A stretch of DNA of 64,000 nt, taken from Bacteroidales bacterium (lineage in GTDB: Bacteria > Bacteroidota > Bacteroidia > Bacteroidales > Bacteroidaceae). Position 1 is the first letter of the stretch. Every line of letters begins with the position of its first letter. The DNA lies in assembly GCA_004556745.1 (NCBI GenBank), contig SFFY01000005.1, positions 1-64,000 on the forward strand, in the 5' to 3' direction. Below the pieces are notes generated by a model. That model did not search any database and had not been told where the DNA came from. It worked only from the letters and a program-made list of their open reading frames with translations. Below, in pieces: positions 1 through 8,147 of this stretch. Made by a program: the position numbers and the translations under genes.

Positions 1-375
1 GCATTTGTTGTAGTCGACAGCCAGGTCGAGCAGCAGCATCTTGTTGTTGGGCACGCGGCTCACCAGGGCTTGCAGCGTGGCGCTGTCCCAGATGTCGCGT
101 TGATAGCCGAACATCCAGCCCTGCATCACCCACACGGCGTCGCGGTTGCCGGCTTTGATTGAGTTATACACCCGTTCGCCATATTCGGCAAGCATGGTGT
201 AGCGTTTGGGGTCGTCCTTGGGCGGGAATGGTATGTCCATCTCGTTGAAGCTGTCGGCAATGTAATATTTGTTTTTGCCGAACTCTTTCTCCCATTCTTC
301 GATGAACATCTTGCCAACAACTATATAATATTGGGTGAACGGGGCGCGGCATATTCTATCCCTCTTGATAGAGAT
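1..375 (-). pseudogene. alpha-N-acetylglucosaminidase (GH89) fragment, 5'-truncated, runs off the left edge
   Basis: Read on the minus strand, this frame stays open to the window edge and encodes a stretch typical of GH89 (NAGLU-type) enzymes: VGKMFIEEWEKEFG, then YYIADSFNEM, then WVMQGWMFG. The family removes terminal alpha-linked GlcNAc from glycans, usually as an exported lipoprotein in Bacteroidales. The frame is closed by a stop at 376-378, only about 22 codons before the first recognisable GH89 residues, and the only in-frame ATG is at 309, inside the domain. A normal GH89 protein has about 300 residues ahead of this point, so the N-terminal half is absent. There is no signal peptide. 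It is either a 5'-deleted pseudogene or an assembly junction; the edge hides the rest. The family call is confident; the broken state is inferred. Confidence 0.6.
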
Positions 376-453
376 TTAATTACTTGGGAGGAGTAGATTC
401 TTCTTTTCGGCATTTTCCTCCGTTATAATTCGGGGTGATTGGTAGGTTATATG

Positions 454-462
454 TACTTTTGC
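454..462 (+). promoter_or_regulatory. Bacteroidetes -7 promoter element
   Basis: TACTTTTGC matches the TAnnTTTGC consensus of the Bacteroidetes primary sigma factor. It sits 22 bp before the ATG of the methyltransferase, so the leader would be very short. Confidence 0.6.
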
Positions 463-484
463 AAAAAATAAGACCAAGAAACTC

Positions 485-1210
485 ATGCCTGCCCTCTATC
501 TGATTCCCGTACCCATAGGCGACACGCCACACGATCGCGTGCTGCCGGCTTACAATCGCGAAATTATTCTTTCTATCCGCCATTTCATTGTTGAGGAGGT
601 GCGCACGGCGCGACGTTTCCTCAAACAAGTGTGCCGCGACATCGACATCGATGCGCTCACCTTCCAGCCCATGGGCAAGCATGCCGAGGCAGCGGCGTTT
701 GCCAGTTATCTTGAACCTTTGCGCCAGGGCGAAAGCATCGGCGTAATCAGTGAAGCCGGTTGCCCTGCCGTGGCCGACCCCGGCGCGGCTCTTGTAGAGA
801 TTGCCCAGCGCGAGGGTCTGAAAGTCGTGCCGCTGGTCGGGCCTTCCTCAATTCTCCTGTCGGTGATGGCTTCCGGTTTCAACGGTCAAAGCTTTGCCTT
901 CCACGGCTACCTGCCTATCGACGGCGGCGAGCGTGCCAAGGCATTAAAGCGCTACGAAGCCCGTTCGGCTGCCGAAGACGAAACGGAACTTTTTATCGAA
1001 ACCCCTTTCCGCAACGAAAAACTTTTTAAAGAAATCCTCGCCGCCTGTTCTCCCAAAACGCGTCTTTGCATTGCCGCAGGGCTGACGGGCGAAACGGAGT
1101 TTGTGCGCACACACACCATTGCCCAATGGCGCAATATGCCCGCGCCGCCCATTAACAAAATCCCCGCCATTTTCCTCATCTATGCCGGCGGAGGCAAGGG
1201 CCGCAAGTGA
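485..1210 (+). CDS. SAM-dependent methyltransferase, RsmI / tetrapyrrole methylase family
   Basis: The 241-residue protein has the tetrapyrrole-methylase fold used by RsmI, which 2'-O-methylates C1402 of 16S rRNA. Visible motifs are an N-terminal LIPVPIGD (RsmI: TPIGNL), EAGCPAVADPG near residue 90 (RsmI: DAGTPxISDPG), PLVGPSS near residue 117 (PGPSA) and FIETPFRN near 170 (ExPHR). All four are present but altered, which marks a Bacteroidetes-specific subgroup. It is about 40 residues shorter than E. coli RsmI and lacks its C-terminal extension. The 16S rRNA target is therefore inferred from fold only. The gene has its own promoter and stands alone before dapF. Confidence 0.8.
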   Translation: MPALYLIPVPIGDTPHDRVLPAYNREIILSIRHFIVEEVRTARRFLKQVCRDIDIDALTFQPMGKHAEAAAFASYLEPLRQGESIGVISEAGCPAVADPGAALVEIAQREGLKVVPLVGPSSILLSVMASGFNGQSFAFHGYLPIDGGERAKALKRYEARSAAEDETELFIETPFRNEKLFKEILAACSPKTRLCIAAGLTGETEFVRTHTIAQWRNMPAPPINKIPAIFLIYAGGGKGRK

Positions 1211-1324
1211 GTTTGCAAATAAAGAAATAGGCTCAACTTTGCTTTTTGATAGAAATCCGCTAAAATCTCCGATTTTCTGATAAAAATATTCATTATCTGC
1301 TATCATAGTTTATAAAAAAGTGCT

Positions 1325-1333
1325 TAACTTTGC
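1325..1333 (+). promoter_or_regulatory. -7 promoter element of dapF
   Basis: TAACTTTGC matches the TAnnTTTGC consensus 39 bp before the preferred ATG. The alternative TTG start at 1352 would leave a leader of only about 12 nt. Confidence 0.6.
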
Positions 1334-1372
1334 GCTAACAAAGCAAAAGGCTTGACGGATAAACTACGAAAT

Positions 1373-2236
1373 ATGCTCCGAACAATACATTTTACGAAGA
1401 TGCACGGTGCCGGCAACGACTACATTTATGTAGACACCACCAAAGAACAGATTGCCGACCCCGCGCATCTTTCGCTTGTTTGGAGCGACCGCCACAAAGG
1501 AATAGGCGGTGACGGCCTGGTGCTGATAGGCCGCGACAGCGAAGACCCCGAGACGTTTACGATGCGCATTTTCAATAACGACGGCAGTGAAGCGCGCATG
1601 TGCGGCAATGCCTCGCGCTGCATCGGCAAATATCTGTATGAATACGGATTGACCGACAAGCGGGAAATTCGCCTGCGAACGCTTTCGGGCATCAAGATTC
1701 TCAAGCTTAATGTAAACGCAGAGGGTAGGGTGGAGACCGTAACCGTGGACATGGACGAGCCGCAAACGGCTGTTCCCGAGCAGTTGCTCACGCCTGACGG
1801 CTCTTTGACCGAAGGGAAGATTAAGGCGACCGACGGAAAGGAATACGTTGGTACTTTTGTCTCGATGGGTAATCCGCACTTCGTGATCTTCGTGCCCGAT
1901 GCAGAGGCCGTGGTGCTTGAAAAAGTGGGTCCGACGCTCGAATTTGCTGAAATTTTCCCCGAGCGATGCAACATTGAGTTTGCCACCGTGCGACCCGACG
2001 GCAGTATCCGAATGCGTGTGTGGGAGCGCGGTTCCGGCATCACGATGGCCTGCGGCACGGGCGCCTGTGCCACGGCGGTTGCAGCCGCCCTTACCGACCG
2101 CGCACCACGAAAGAGTAAAATCGTAATGGACGGCGGCTGTCTGGAAATCGAATGGGAAGCCGCCTCAAACCGCGTCTTTATGACTGGCCCCGCAACCAAA
2201 GTCTTTGACGGCGCGATTGAAATCGAGCAACAATAG
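1373..2236 (+). CDS. dapF: diaminopimelate epimerase
   Basis: DapF converts LL- to meso-diaminopimelate, the direct precursor of lysine and of the peptidoglycan cross-link. The protein opens with FTKMHGAGNDYIYVD, the family hallmark. The two catalytic cysteines lie in MCGNASRC (near residue 77) and MACGTGACATA (near residue 226), about 150 residues apart as expected for the PLP-independent two-base mechanism. I chose the ATG at 1373 (287 residues) over an in-frame TTG at 1352 because family members begin a few residues before the FTKMHGAGND motif. dapL follows 65 bp downstream on the same strand, so the last two steps to meso-DAP are adjacent. A hairpin with a T-run lies between them. Confidence 0.95.
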   Translation: MLRTIHFTKMHGAGNDYIYVDTTKEQIADPAHLSLVWSDRHKGIGGDGLVLIGRDSEDPETFTMRIFNNDGSEARMCGNASRCIGKYLYEYGLTDKREIRLRTLSGIKILKLNVNAEGRVETVTVDMDEPQTAVPEQLLTPDGSLTEGKIKATDGKEYVGTFVSMGNPHFVIFVPDAEAVVLEKVGPTLEFAEIFPERCNIEFATVRPDGSIRMRVWERGSGITMACGTGACATAVAAALTDRAPRKSKIVMDGGCLEIEWEAASNRVFMTGPATKVFDGAIEIEQQ

Positions 2237-2242
2237 GAAACG

Positions 2243-2274
2243 AAAGGAGCAGACCGCGCGGCCGCTCCTTTTTG
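2243..2274 (+). terminator. hairpin with T-run between dapF and dapL
   Basis: AAAGGAGC at 2243-2250 pairs with GCTCCTTT at 2264-2271 around a GC-rich loop and is followed by T residues. It looks like a rho-independent terminator or partial attenuator. dapL starts only 28 bp later, so read-through probably supplies some dapL mRNA. Confidence 0.6.
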
Positions 2275-2301
2275 TTTTATAAAACATACAATATTATATA
2301 T

Positions 2302-3522
2302 ATGTACAGCATCAACGCCAATTTCCTCAAATTGCAGAAGAATTATCTTTTTGCAGACATAGCGCATAGGGTGAACGCCTTTAAGGAGGCGCACCCCGAG
2401 GCTAATATCATTCGCCTCGGCATCGGCGACGTGACGCGTCCGCTTGCCCCGGCTGTTATCGAAGCCCTGCATAAGGCCGTGGACGAACAGGCCTGCGGCG
2501 AAACATTCAGGGGCTACGGGCCGGAGCACGGTTATGAGTTTCTGCGCCAAGCCATTGCCGCTGGCGACTTTGCGCCGCGCGGCATCGATATCGACATCGA
2601 CGAGATATTTATCAACGACGGCGCGAAGAGCGACACGGGCAACTTCGGCGATATCCTCGGAAAAGACTGCACCGTGTGCGTCACCGACCCCATCTATCCT
2701 GTATATATTGACTCCAATGTTATGGGCGGGCGTGCAGGAGAGTTAGAAAACGGCGCATGGAACCGCGTGACGTATTGCCCCTGCAACGCAGAGAACGATT
2801 TTGTGCCCGCCATTCCCGACCATCGCACCGACCTCATTTACCTCTGCTACCCCAACAACCCCACGGGCACCACACTCTCGAAGGCGGAGTTGCAGAAGTG
2901 GGTGGATTATGCCCTGCGCAATAATAGCCTGATCCTTTACGATGCTGCCTACGAGGCATACATCACGCGCCCCGACGTGCCTCATTCCATTTATGAGATA
3001 GACGGGGCGAAGCGTTGCGCCGTAGAATTCCATTCTTTCTCAAAAACGGCCGGCTTCACGGGTCTCCGCTGCGGCTACACGGTAGTGCCGCGCGAGTTGG
3101 AAGTGGTTGCGGAAAACGGCGAGCGCGTGCAGCTCAATCAGCTTTGGAATCGCCGTCAGTGCACCAAGTTCAACGGCACGCCTTACATCGTACAGCGTGC
3201 CGCCGAAGCCGTTTATTCGCCCGAGGGCAAGCGTCAGGTGCGCGAGACCATTGATTACTATATGACCAACGCCCGCATCATGCGCGAGGCCTTGGCGGAA
3301 GCGGGTCTTAAAACCTTCGGCGGTGTGGACGCGCCCTACATCTGGCTGCAAACGCCGGGCGTAGGTTCGTGGGAGTTCTTCGACCGCCTGCTCAACGAAA
3401 TCCACGTCGTTTCCACGCCGGGCGTCGGCTTCGGTCCTTCGGGCGAAGGCTATATCCGCCTCACCGCTTTCGGTCGCCGCGAGGACTGCGAAGAGGCCAT
3501 GAAGCGCCTGAAAAGCATGTAG
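2302..3522 (+). CDS. dapL: LL-diaminopimelate aminotransferase
   Basis: DapL makes LL-diaminopimelate from tetrahydrodipicolinate and glutamate in one PLP-dependent step, bypassing the DapD/DapC/DapE route. The 406-residue protein begins SINANFLKLQKNYLFADIA and continues with RLGIGDVTRPL, both characteristic of DapL. The PLP-binding lysine is in FHSFSKTAGFTGLRCGY near residue 250. CYPNNPTGT near residue 190 is the class I/II aminotransferase signature. The ATG at 2302 fits family N-termini; a TTG 30 bp earlier lies in the terminator stem and is unlikely. Pairing with dapF gives a two-gene meso-DAP module. Confidence 0.95.
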   Translation: MYSINANFLKLQKNYLFADIAHRVNAFKEAHPEANIIRLGIGDVTRPLAPAVIEALHKAVDEQACGETFRGYGPEHGYEFLRQAIAAGDFAPRGIDIDIDEIFINDGAKSDTGNFGDILGKDCTVCVTDPIYPVYIDSNVMGGRAGELENGAWNRVTYCPCNAENDFVPAIPDHRTDLIYLCYPNNPTGTTLSKAELQKWVDYALRNNSLILYDAAYEAYITRPDVPHSIYEIDGAKRCAVEFHSFSKTAGFTGLRCGYTVVPRELEVVAENGERVQLNQLWNRRQCTKFNGTPYIVQRAAEAVYSPEGKRQVRETIDYYMTNARIMREALAEAGLKTFGGVDAPYIWLQTPGVGSWEFFDRLLNEIHVVSTPGVGFGPSGEGYIRLTAFGRREDCEEAMKRLKSM

Positions 3523-3577
3523 AAATAGATATTGACTAAGCGTTTGTTCTTAGAAATTAAAATGATAAAGGTATTTC

Positions 3578-3798
3578 CTGCCTGGAAGGCAGTACGGAGC
3601 GAAGCGACGATAACCGGGGACGAAGTCCTCGGTGGAGGCAATTGCAAAGTTCTGCCTGGAAGGCAGTACGCCTGTGGCAATGTATAAAGGTACATGTCCT
3701 GTGGCGTAGTGCCTTCCAGGCACATCGTCCCTAACACGCCTATCCGGGCACTGCGTACCCGGTTATCGTCGCTACGCTTCGTAGTGCCTTCCAGGCAC
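3578..3798. repeat. type I palindromic repeat, complete copy
   Basis: Four 13-bp units occur in order: TGCCTGGAAGGCA at 3579 and 3653, and its near-complement TGCCTTCCAGGCA at 3710 and 3785. The outer arms (ACGGAGCGAAGCGACGATAA and TTATCGTCGCTACGCTTCGT) are inverted complements, so the whole element could fold into a nested hairpin. The same architecture recurs at 21118 and 24887, and a short form at 47194. No ORF is supported in this 340-bp gap between dapL and glnN. Confidence 0.85.
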
Positions 3799-3863
3799 TT
3801 GGTCGTCAGTGCGACAATCGATTAATATAAAGAAAATAACATCTCCTCAAAACCAATAGTTTT

Positions 3864-6056
3864 ATGTCAAACTTACGATTCAAAGTTGTCGAAGAGGCGT
3901 TCAAGAAACGCCCCGTAGAGGTTGCAACACCGGCAGAACGCCCCTCGGAGTATTTTGCCAAGTACGTGTTCAATCAGGAAAAAATGTTCAAGTATCTGCC
4001 GCTGAAGACCTACAAGCGTCTACGCGAAGCCATCGAGCAGGGCACGCCGCTTCCCATGAGCGTGGCCGACGAAGTGGCGCAGGGTATGAAGCAATGGGCT
4101 ATGTCAATGGGCGTTACCCACTGCACGCACTGGTTCCAGCCGCTCACCGAAGGCACGGCAGAGAAGCACGACGCTTTCTTGGAGCACGACTGGAAAGGCG
4201 GAATGATTGAAGCTTTCAGCGGAAAGGAACTTGTGCAGCAGGAACCCGATGCTTCCAGTTTCCCCAACGGCGGTATCCGTTCCACATTTGAGGCGCGCGG
4301 CTACTCTGCTTGGGATCCCGCTTCGCCCGTGTTCATCATCGGCGACACTTTGATGATCCCCACGGTGTTTATCTCCTACACCGGTGAGGCGCTCGACTAT
4401 AAAGCTCCGCTCAAAAAGGCACTTGCCGCTGTGGATAAGGCAGCAACGGCCGTAGCAAAATATTTCAACGAAGACGTGACACGCGTCACAGCCAATCTTG
4501 GTTGGGAGCAGGAATATTTCCTCGTGGACGAAGGGCTTTATGCCGCCCGTCCCGACCTTCTGCTCACGGGTCGCACGCTCATGGGTCACGAGTCTTCTAA
4601 AAACCAGCAGATGGAAGACCACTATTTCGGTGCTATTCCCGAACGCGTGGCCGAATTCATGCGCGACCTTGAAATACAGGCCCTTGAATTAGGCATACCG
4701 TGCAAGACGCGCCACAACGAGGTTGCGCCCAACCAGTTCGAGCTCGCGCCGATTTTTGAGGAATGCAACCTGGCGGTCGACCACAACATGCTCCTCATGT
4801 CGCTAATGCGCAACGTGGCCCGCAAGCACGGCTTCCGCTGCCTGCTCCACGAAAAGCCCTTCGCCGGCATCAACGGTTCGGGCAAGCACAACAACTGGTC
4901 GCTGACCACCGACACGGGCATTATCCTCCACGCCCCCGGCAAGACGCCTGAGGACGCCCTCCGCTTCATCACCTTCGTGGTGGAAACCCTCATGGGCGTT
5001 TATCGCCACAACGGCCTCTTGAAGGCTTCCATTATGAGCGCCACGAATGCCCACCGACTTGGCGCAAACGAAGCGCCTCCCGCCATCATTTCTTCCTTCC
5101 TCGGCAAGCAGGTGAGCGAACTGCTCGACCGCGTGGAGCACTCCACCACCGACGAGCTCTTTGCCATGGAGGGCAAGCACGGCGTGAAGCTCGACATTCC
5201 GCAGATTCCCGAGCTGATGATCGACAACACCGACCGCAACCGCACCTCTCCCTTCGCTTTCACGGGCAACCGCTTCGAGTTCCGCGCCGTAGGCTCAATC
5301 GCCAACTGCGCCAGCGCGATGATTGCCCTCAACACAGCCGTGGCAGAGGCTTTGACCGACTTCAAGATGCGCGTCGATGCCCGCATCGCCGCCGGAGCGT
5401 CAAAGGTATGCGCCATTCTCGACACGCTCCGCGAGGACATCAAGACCTGCAAGCCTATTCGTTTCGACGGCAACGGCTACAGCGACGAGTGGAAAGAAGA
5501 AGCGCAGCGCAGAGGTCTTGACTGCGAAACGTCCTGCCCCGTGATTTTCGACCGCTACCTTGACGAGGCATCTGTCGACATGTTTGAGAAGATGAACGTG
5601 ATGCATCGCCACGAACTAGAAGCGCGCAACGAAATCAAGTGGGAGACTTATTACAAGAAAATCCAGATTGAGAGCCGCGTGCTCGGCGACCTCTGCATGA
5701 ACCACATCATTCCCGTCGCCACGAAATACCAGAGCGTGCTTGCCGACAACGTGCATAAGTTGCAAGCCGCGTTCTCTGACCCTGCGAAAGTGAAGGAACT
5801 CACGGCTTACAACATCACGCTCATCGAGAAAATCAACAAGCACACGAGTTTCATTGCCGACAACGTCGAGGCAATGGTCGAGAAGCGCAAGGTGGTGAAC
5901 AAGAACGAGGACGTCCGCACGCTCGCCGTGGCTTACCACGACGAAGTGGCTCCTTACCTCGATGCCATTCGCTACCACATCGACAAGCTCGAGCTGATTG
6001 TTGAGGACGATATGTGGACCTTGCCCAAATATCGCGAACTGCTCTTCATCAGATAA
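3864..6056 (+). CDS. glnN: glutamine synthetase type III
   Basis: The enzyme makes glutamine from glutamate, ammonia and ATP. The 730-residue length is typical of the large GSIII (GlnN) group of Bacteroidetes, not of the ~450-residue GSI. Active-site segments are visible: GWEQEYFLVDEG near residue 212 (metal and substrate glutamates), CKTRHNEVAPNQFELAP near 279, and AGINGSGKHNNWS near 334. The C-terminal 200 residues are the helical extension of this type. The gene stands alone between a type I repeat and a strong hairpin at 6086. No GlnB or regulator lies nearby. Confidence 0.95.
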   Translation: MSNLRFKVVEEAFKKRPVEVATPAERPSEYFAKYVFNQEKMFKYLPLKTYKRLREAIEQGTPLPMSVADEVAQGMKQWAMSMGVTHCTHWFQPLTEGTAEKHDAFLEHDWKGGMIEAFSGKELVQQEPDASSFPNGGIRSTFEARGYSAWDPASPVFIIGDTLMIPTVFISYTGEALDYKAPLKKALAAVDKAATAVAKYFNEDVTRVTANLGWEQEYFLVDEGLYAARPDLLLTGRTLMGHESSKNQQMEDHYFGAIPERVAEFMRDLEIQALELGIPCKTRHNEVAPNQFELAPIFEECNLAVDHNMLLMSLMRNVARKHGFRCLLHEKPFAGINGSGKHNNWSLTTDTGIILHAPGKTPEDALRFITFVVETLMGVYRHNGLLKASIMSATNAHRLGANEAPPAIISSFLGKQVSELLDRVEHSTTDELFAMEGKHGVKLDIPQIPELMIDNTDRNRTSPFAFTGNRFEFRAVGSIANCASAMIALNTAVAEALTDFKMRVDARIAAGASKVCAILDTLREDIKTCKPIRFDGNGYSDEWKEEAQRRGLDCETSCPVIFDRYLDEASVDMFEKMNVMHRHELEARNEIKWETYYKKIQIESRVLGDLCMNHIIPVATKYQSVLADNVHKLQAAFSDPAKVKELTAYNITLIEKINKHTSFIADNVEAMVEKRKVVNKNEDVRTLAVAYHDEVAPYLDAIRYHIDKLELIVEDDMWTLPKYRELLFIR

Positions 6057-6085
6057 TCTGTATGAGCTGCCCTGCAAGGGCCAAA

Positions 6086-6123
6086 TAAATTAGCGTAGGG
6101 ACTATAGCCCCTACGCTAATTTA
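6086..6123 (+). terminator. strong hairpin downstream of glnN
   Basis: TAAATTAGCGTAGGG at 6086-6100 pairs perfectly over 15 bp with CCCTACGCTAATTTA ending at 6123. It is a likely terminator for glnN and, in the opposite orientation, could also stop the convergent ATPase gene. Confidence 0.7.
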
Positions 6124-6228
6124 TATTTACAACAATATTCATTTTGACACAGCCCCTACTTTCTTTCGCACGTTTCATCACATTTGTCGGAATATTATTT
6201 TGTGCTCTTTCGCGGTGCGCTCCTGTTT

Positions 6229-7578
6229 TCAAAGCAGGGGACACATGTACAGGGGCAGATAAATGATGCCGTCTGCTTCTTTGTAGTCGGCAGGGTGTAC
6301 GACATAAGGCGTAGATAGATACTGATTGTATTTGTCTACGCATTTTCGTAGCGAGGTCAGGGTGTAGCGGGCTGAAGATTTGACCTCGATGGGCGATATG
6401 TTGTGCCGGCTGGTGATTTTTTTGTCAGAGATGAGGAAATCTATTTCCATTTTGGGGAATTCTTCTGTGGGTGATTGAGAAAAGAAATATAAACTGTGGC
6501 CGGCCGCTTTTAACATCTGCGCCACAATGTTCTCAATTACCATGCCGCCGTTAAATTCGAGTTTGTCAAGCATTATTTTGCGATAGATCTCTTCGCTGAC
6601 GATGTCTCTTTCGTTGAAGGCATGGCTGATGAGCAAGCCAGTGTCGGCCATGTAACACTTTATGGCGTTGGTGTCCTTGTTGAGATTTAGACCGATACAG
6701 GGGGCTGTGGTGTTATAGCAGGTATTCATAATCATGGCATCGTCGAGCCAGAAGAACGCCGTCTCGTAATCGCGTGCTCTTGCCCCTTCCCTGAGGGCAG
6801 AGAGTTTGAACTTCTTTTCATGCCGTTGCAGTTGCGACGGTATTTCCTCGAAAATGCTTTTCACCTTCGTGTCGTAGCCTTTGGCATATTTGCCGATGTC
6901 GTTTCGATAAAGTTCCAATATCATTCTCTTTGCTTTGTCAACTTTCTCGAAATCTTTGGTCTGCACATATTTCTCAACCGCCTGCGGCATCCCGCCCACA
7001 ATCATATATTGCCTGAAAAAGTCCATAGCCTTGCGGTGCATGAGTTGTCCCATCGGCCGCCTGCCGTTAAAGCAGTCTTGCACGAAAGGCATAAGTTGCT
7101 CGTTGCCCAGCGCCCATAGAAACTCTTCAAAGTCCATGGGATACATTTTAATATGTTCTTCTTCTGAGGGAATGACAATGTTCTCCACGTTCTTCTTTAT
7201 CGAAACCAATGAACCGGTTTCCAAATAGTCATATCGTCCGTCCTGTACTAAATATTTTATGGCCGCGCGTGCACGGGGGTATTGCTGCACCTCATCGAAA
7301 ACGATGAGCGTATCGCGCTCATAAAGTTTTACGCCAGTGTAGCTGCTCAGATACATGAAAAACGTGTCAAGGTCGGCAAGATAATGTTCAAAGAGTGCCT
7401 TAAAGTCATTGCTCGCTACGTTGAAGTCAATAAAGATATGGCTTCGATATTCTTGCTTTGCAAATGCCTTTGCAATGTAACTTTTGCCCACGCGCCTTGC
7501 CCCGTCAATCAGCAAAGCCGTTTCGCCCTTGCTTTCATTTTTCCACTTCAAAAGCCTGTCGTAAATCTTTCTTTTCAT
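6229..7578 (-). CDS. AAA-family ATPase with DUF4143-type C-terminus
   Basis: A predicted cytoplasmic P-loop ATPase of the group common in Bacteroides and archaea (AAA_14/DUF4143). Walker A is GARRVGKS at residues 26-33 and Walker B is LIVFDEVQ near residue 93. The C-terminal part ends with IDFLISDKK and PIEVKSSARYT, which resembles a PD-(D/E)XK nuclease-like fold. The cellular role of this family is not established. I chose the second ATG (MKRKIYDRLL...), which fits the family; another ATG lies 9 bp upstream. Directly upstream is a block of three 33-bp direct repeats. The gene is isolated and convergent with glnN. Confidence 0.85.
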   Translation of the reverse strand: MKRKIYDRLLKWKNESKGETALLIDGARRVGKSYIAKAFAKQEYRSHIFIDFNVASNDFKALFEHYLADLDTFFMYLSSYTGVKLYERDTLIVFDEVQQYPRARAAIKYLVQDGRYDYLETGSLVSIKKNVENIVIPSEEEHIKMYPMDFEEFLWALGNEQLMPFVQDCFNGRRPMGQLMHRKAMDFFRQYMIVGGMPQAVEKYVQTKDFEKVDKAKRMILELYRNDIGKYAKGYDTKVKSIFEEIPSQLQRHEKKFKLSALREGARARDYETAFFWLDDAMIMNTCYNTTAPCIGLNLNKDTNAIKCYMADTGLLISHAFNERDIVSEEIYRKIMLDKLEFNGGMVIENIVAQMLKAAGHSLYFFSQSPTEEFPKMEIDFLISDKKITSRHNISPIEVKSSARYTLTSLRKCVDKYNQYLSTPYVVHPADYKEADGIIYLPLYMCPLL

Positions 7579-7614
7579 AATTATCATTATTTCAGATGTT
7601 TCGTTATTGCTTAC

Positions 7615-7698
7615 GCACTAAAATGCGATTATAAAAATTTATTTACCGCACCAAAACGCAATTATTATATTGCTTGAACCGCACCAAAACGAGATTAT
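7615..7698. promoter_or_regulatory. three direct repeats with exact 33-bp period upstream of the ATPase gene
   Basis: GCACTAAAATGCGATTAT (7615), GCACCAAAACGCAATTAT (7648) and GCACCAAAACGAGATTAT (7681) begin exactly 33 bp apart. The spacers differ but the first two both end in ACC. The array lies 37 bp upstream of the chosen ATPase start, the position expected for an operator. A function as a binding array is inference. Confidence 0.55.
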
Positions 7699-7789
7699 CG
7701 CCCTTGCAAAGATGCGAATAATTATGCTTTCCCGCAAAGAATCTTTTTTATTTCCGTAGCAAATTCCAATTTTCAGGCAGCAATTTTTT

Positions 7790-7990
7790 ATTTGCTGCCT
7801 GATATTTTTTCCTTTCTCCTTGATATTTTTTTCTTTCTTTAAGAAAAAGTTTGTTACAAAGTTTGTAACATGTATTACAAAGTTTGTAACATGTGTTAGC
7901 AAGTTTGTAACAAGCGTTACAAAGTTTGTAATAAAAAATCTCTGCGCACGGCGGGAAAAATATCAAGGAGAAAGGAAGATTTTGCTTGCG
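7790..7990. repeat. type V repeat: four-fold GTTACAAA/TTTGTAAC array with AT-rich flanks
   Basis: Four near-copies of a 20-21-bp palindromic unit (GTTACAAAGTTTGTAACATG) run from about 7853 to 7932. They are flanked on the left by CCTTTCTCCTTGATATTTTT and on the right by the complementary AAATATCAAGGAGAAAGG, so the block as a whole is an inverted repeat. Similar blocks occur at 29440 and 59165, with a single-unit remnant at 15940. Confidence 0.8.
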
Positions 7991-8105
7991 GATAGTGAAA
8001 AATATCTCGGACATAATTTGCCGTTCCTCCGAAATAAATTCAAGCAAGAGGGCAGGCAGGGGCGTAAAAAACGCATTTATCTGCTAAGAAAACGCCCGAA
8101 ATGCG

Positions 8106-8114
8106 TAATTTTGC
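8106..8114 (+). promoter_or_regulatory. -7 promoter element of the RelA-type gene
   Basis: TAATTTTGC matches the TAnnTTTGC consensus 34 bp before the ATG of the (p)ppGpp synthetase gene. Confidence 0.6.
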
Positions 8115-8147
8115 AGAGATAATACGAATTTCAAACATTGCGCGACT

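Noticed and set aside
1352..1372. TTG start for dapF adding seven residues
   Set aside because: It would leave almost no leader after the -7 element, and family members start near the FTKMHGAGND motif.
7615..7698. 33-bp period repeats as a CRISPR array
   Set aside because: Only 18 bp are conserved, three copies, no cas genes; the position before a gene fits an operator better.
7850..7935. Four evenly spaced repeats resembling a short CRISPR array
   Set aside because: Units are only about 20 bp, palindromic and separated by only a few bases instead of unique 30-bp spacers; no cas genes are near. Classified as a type V repeat.
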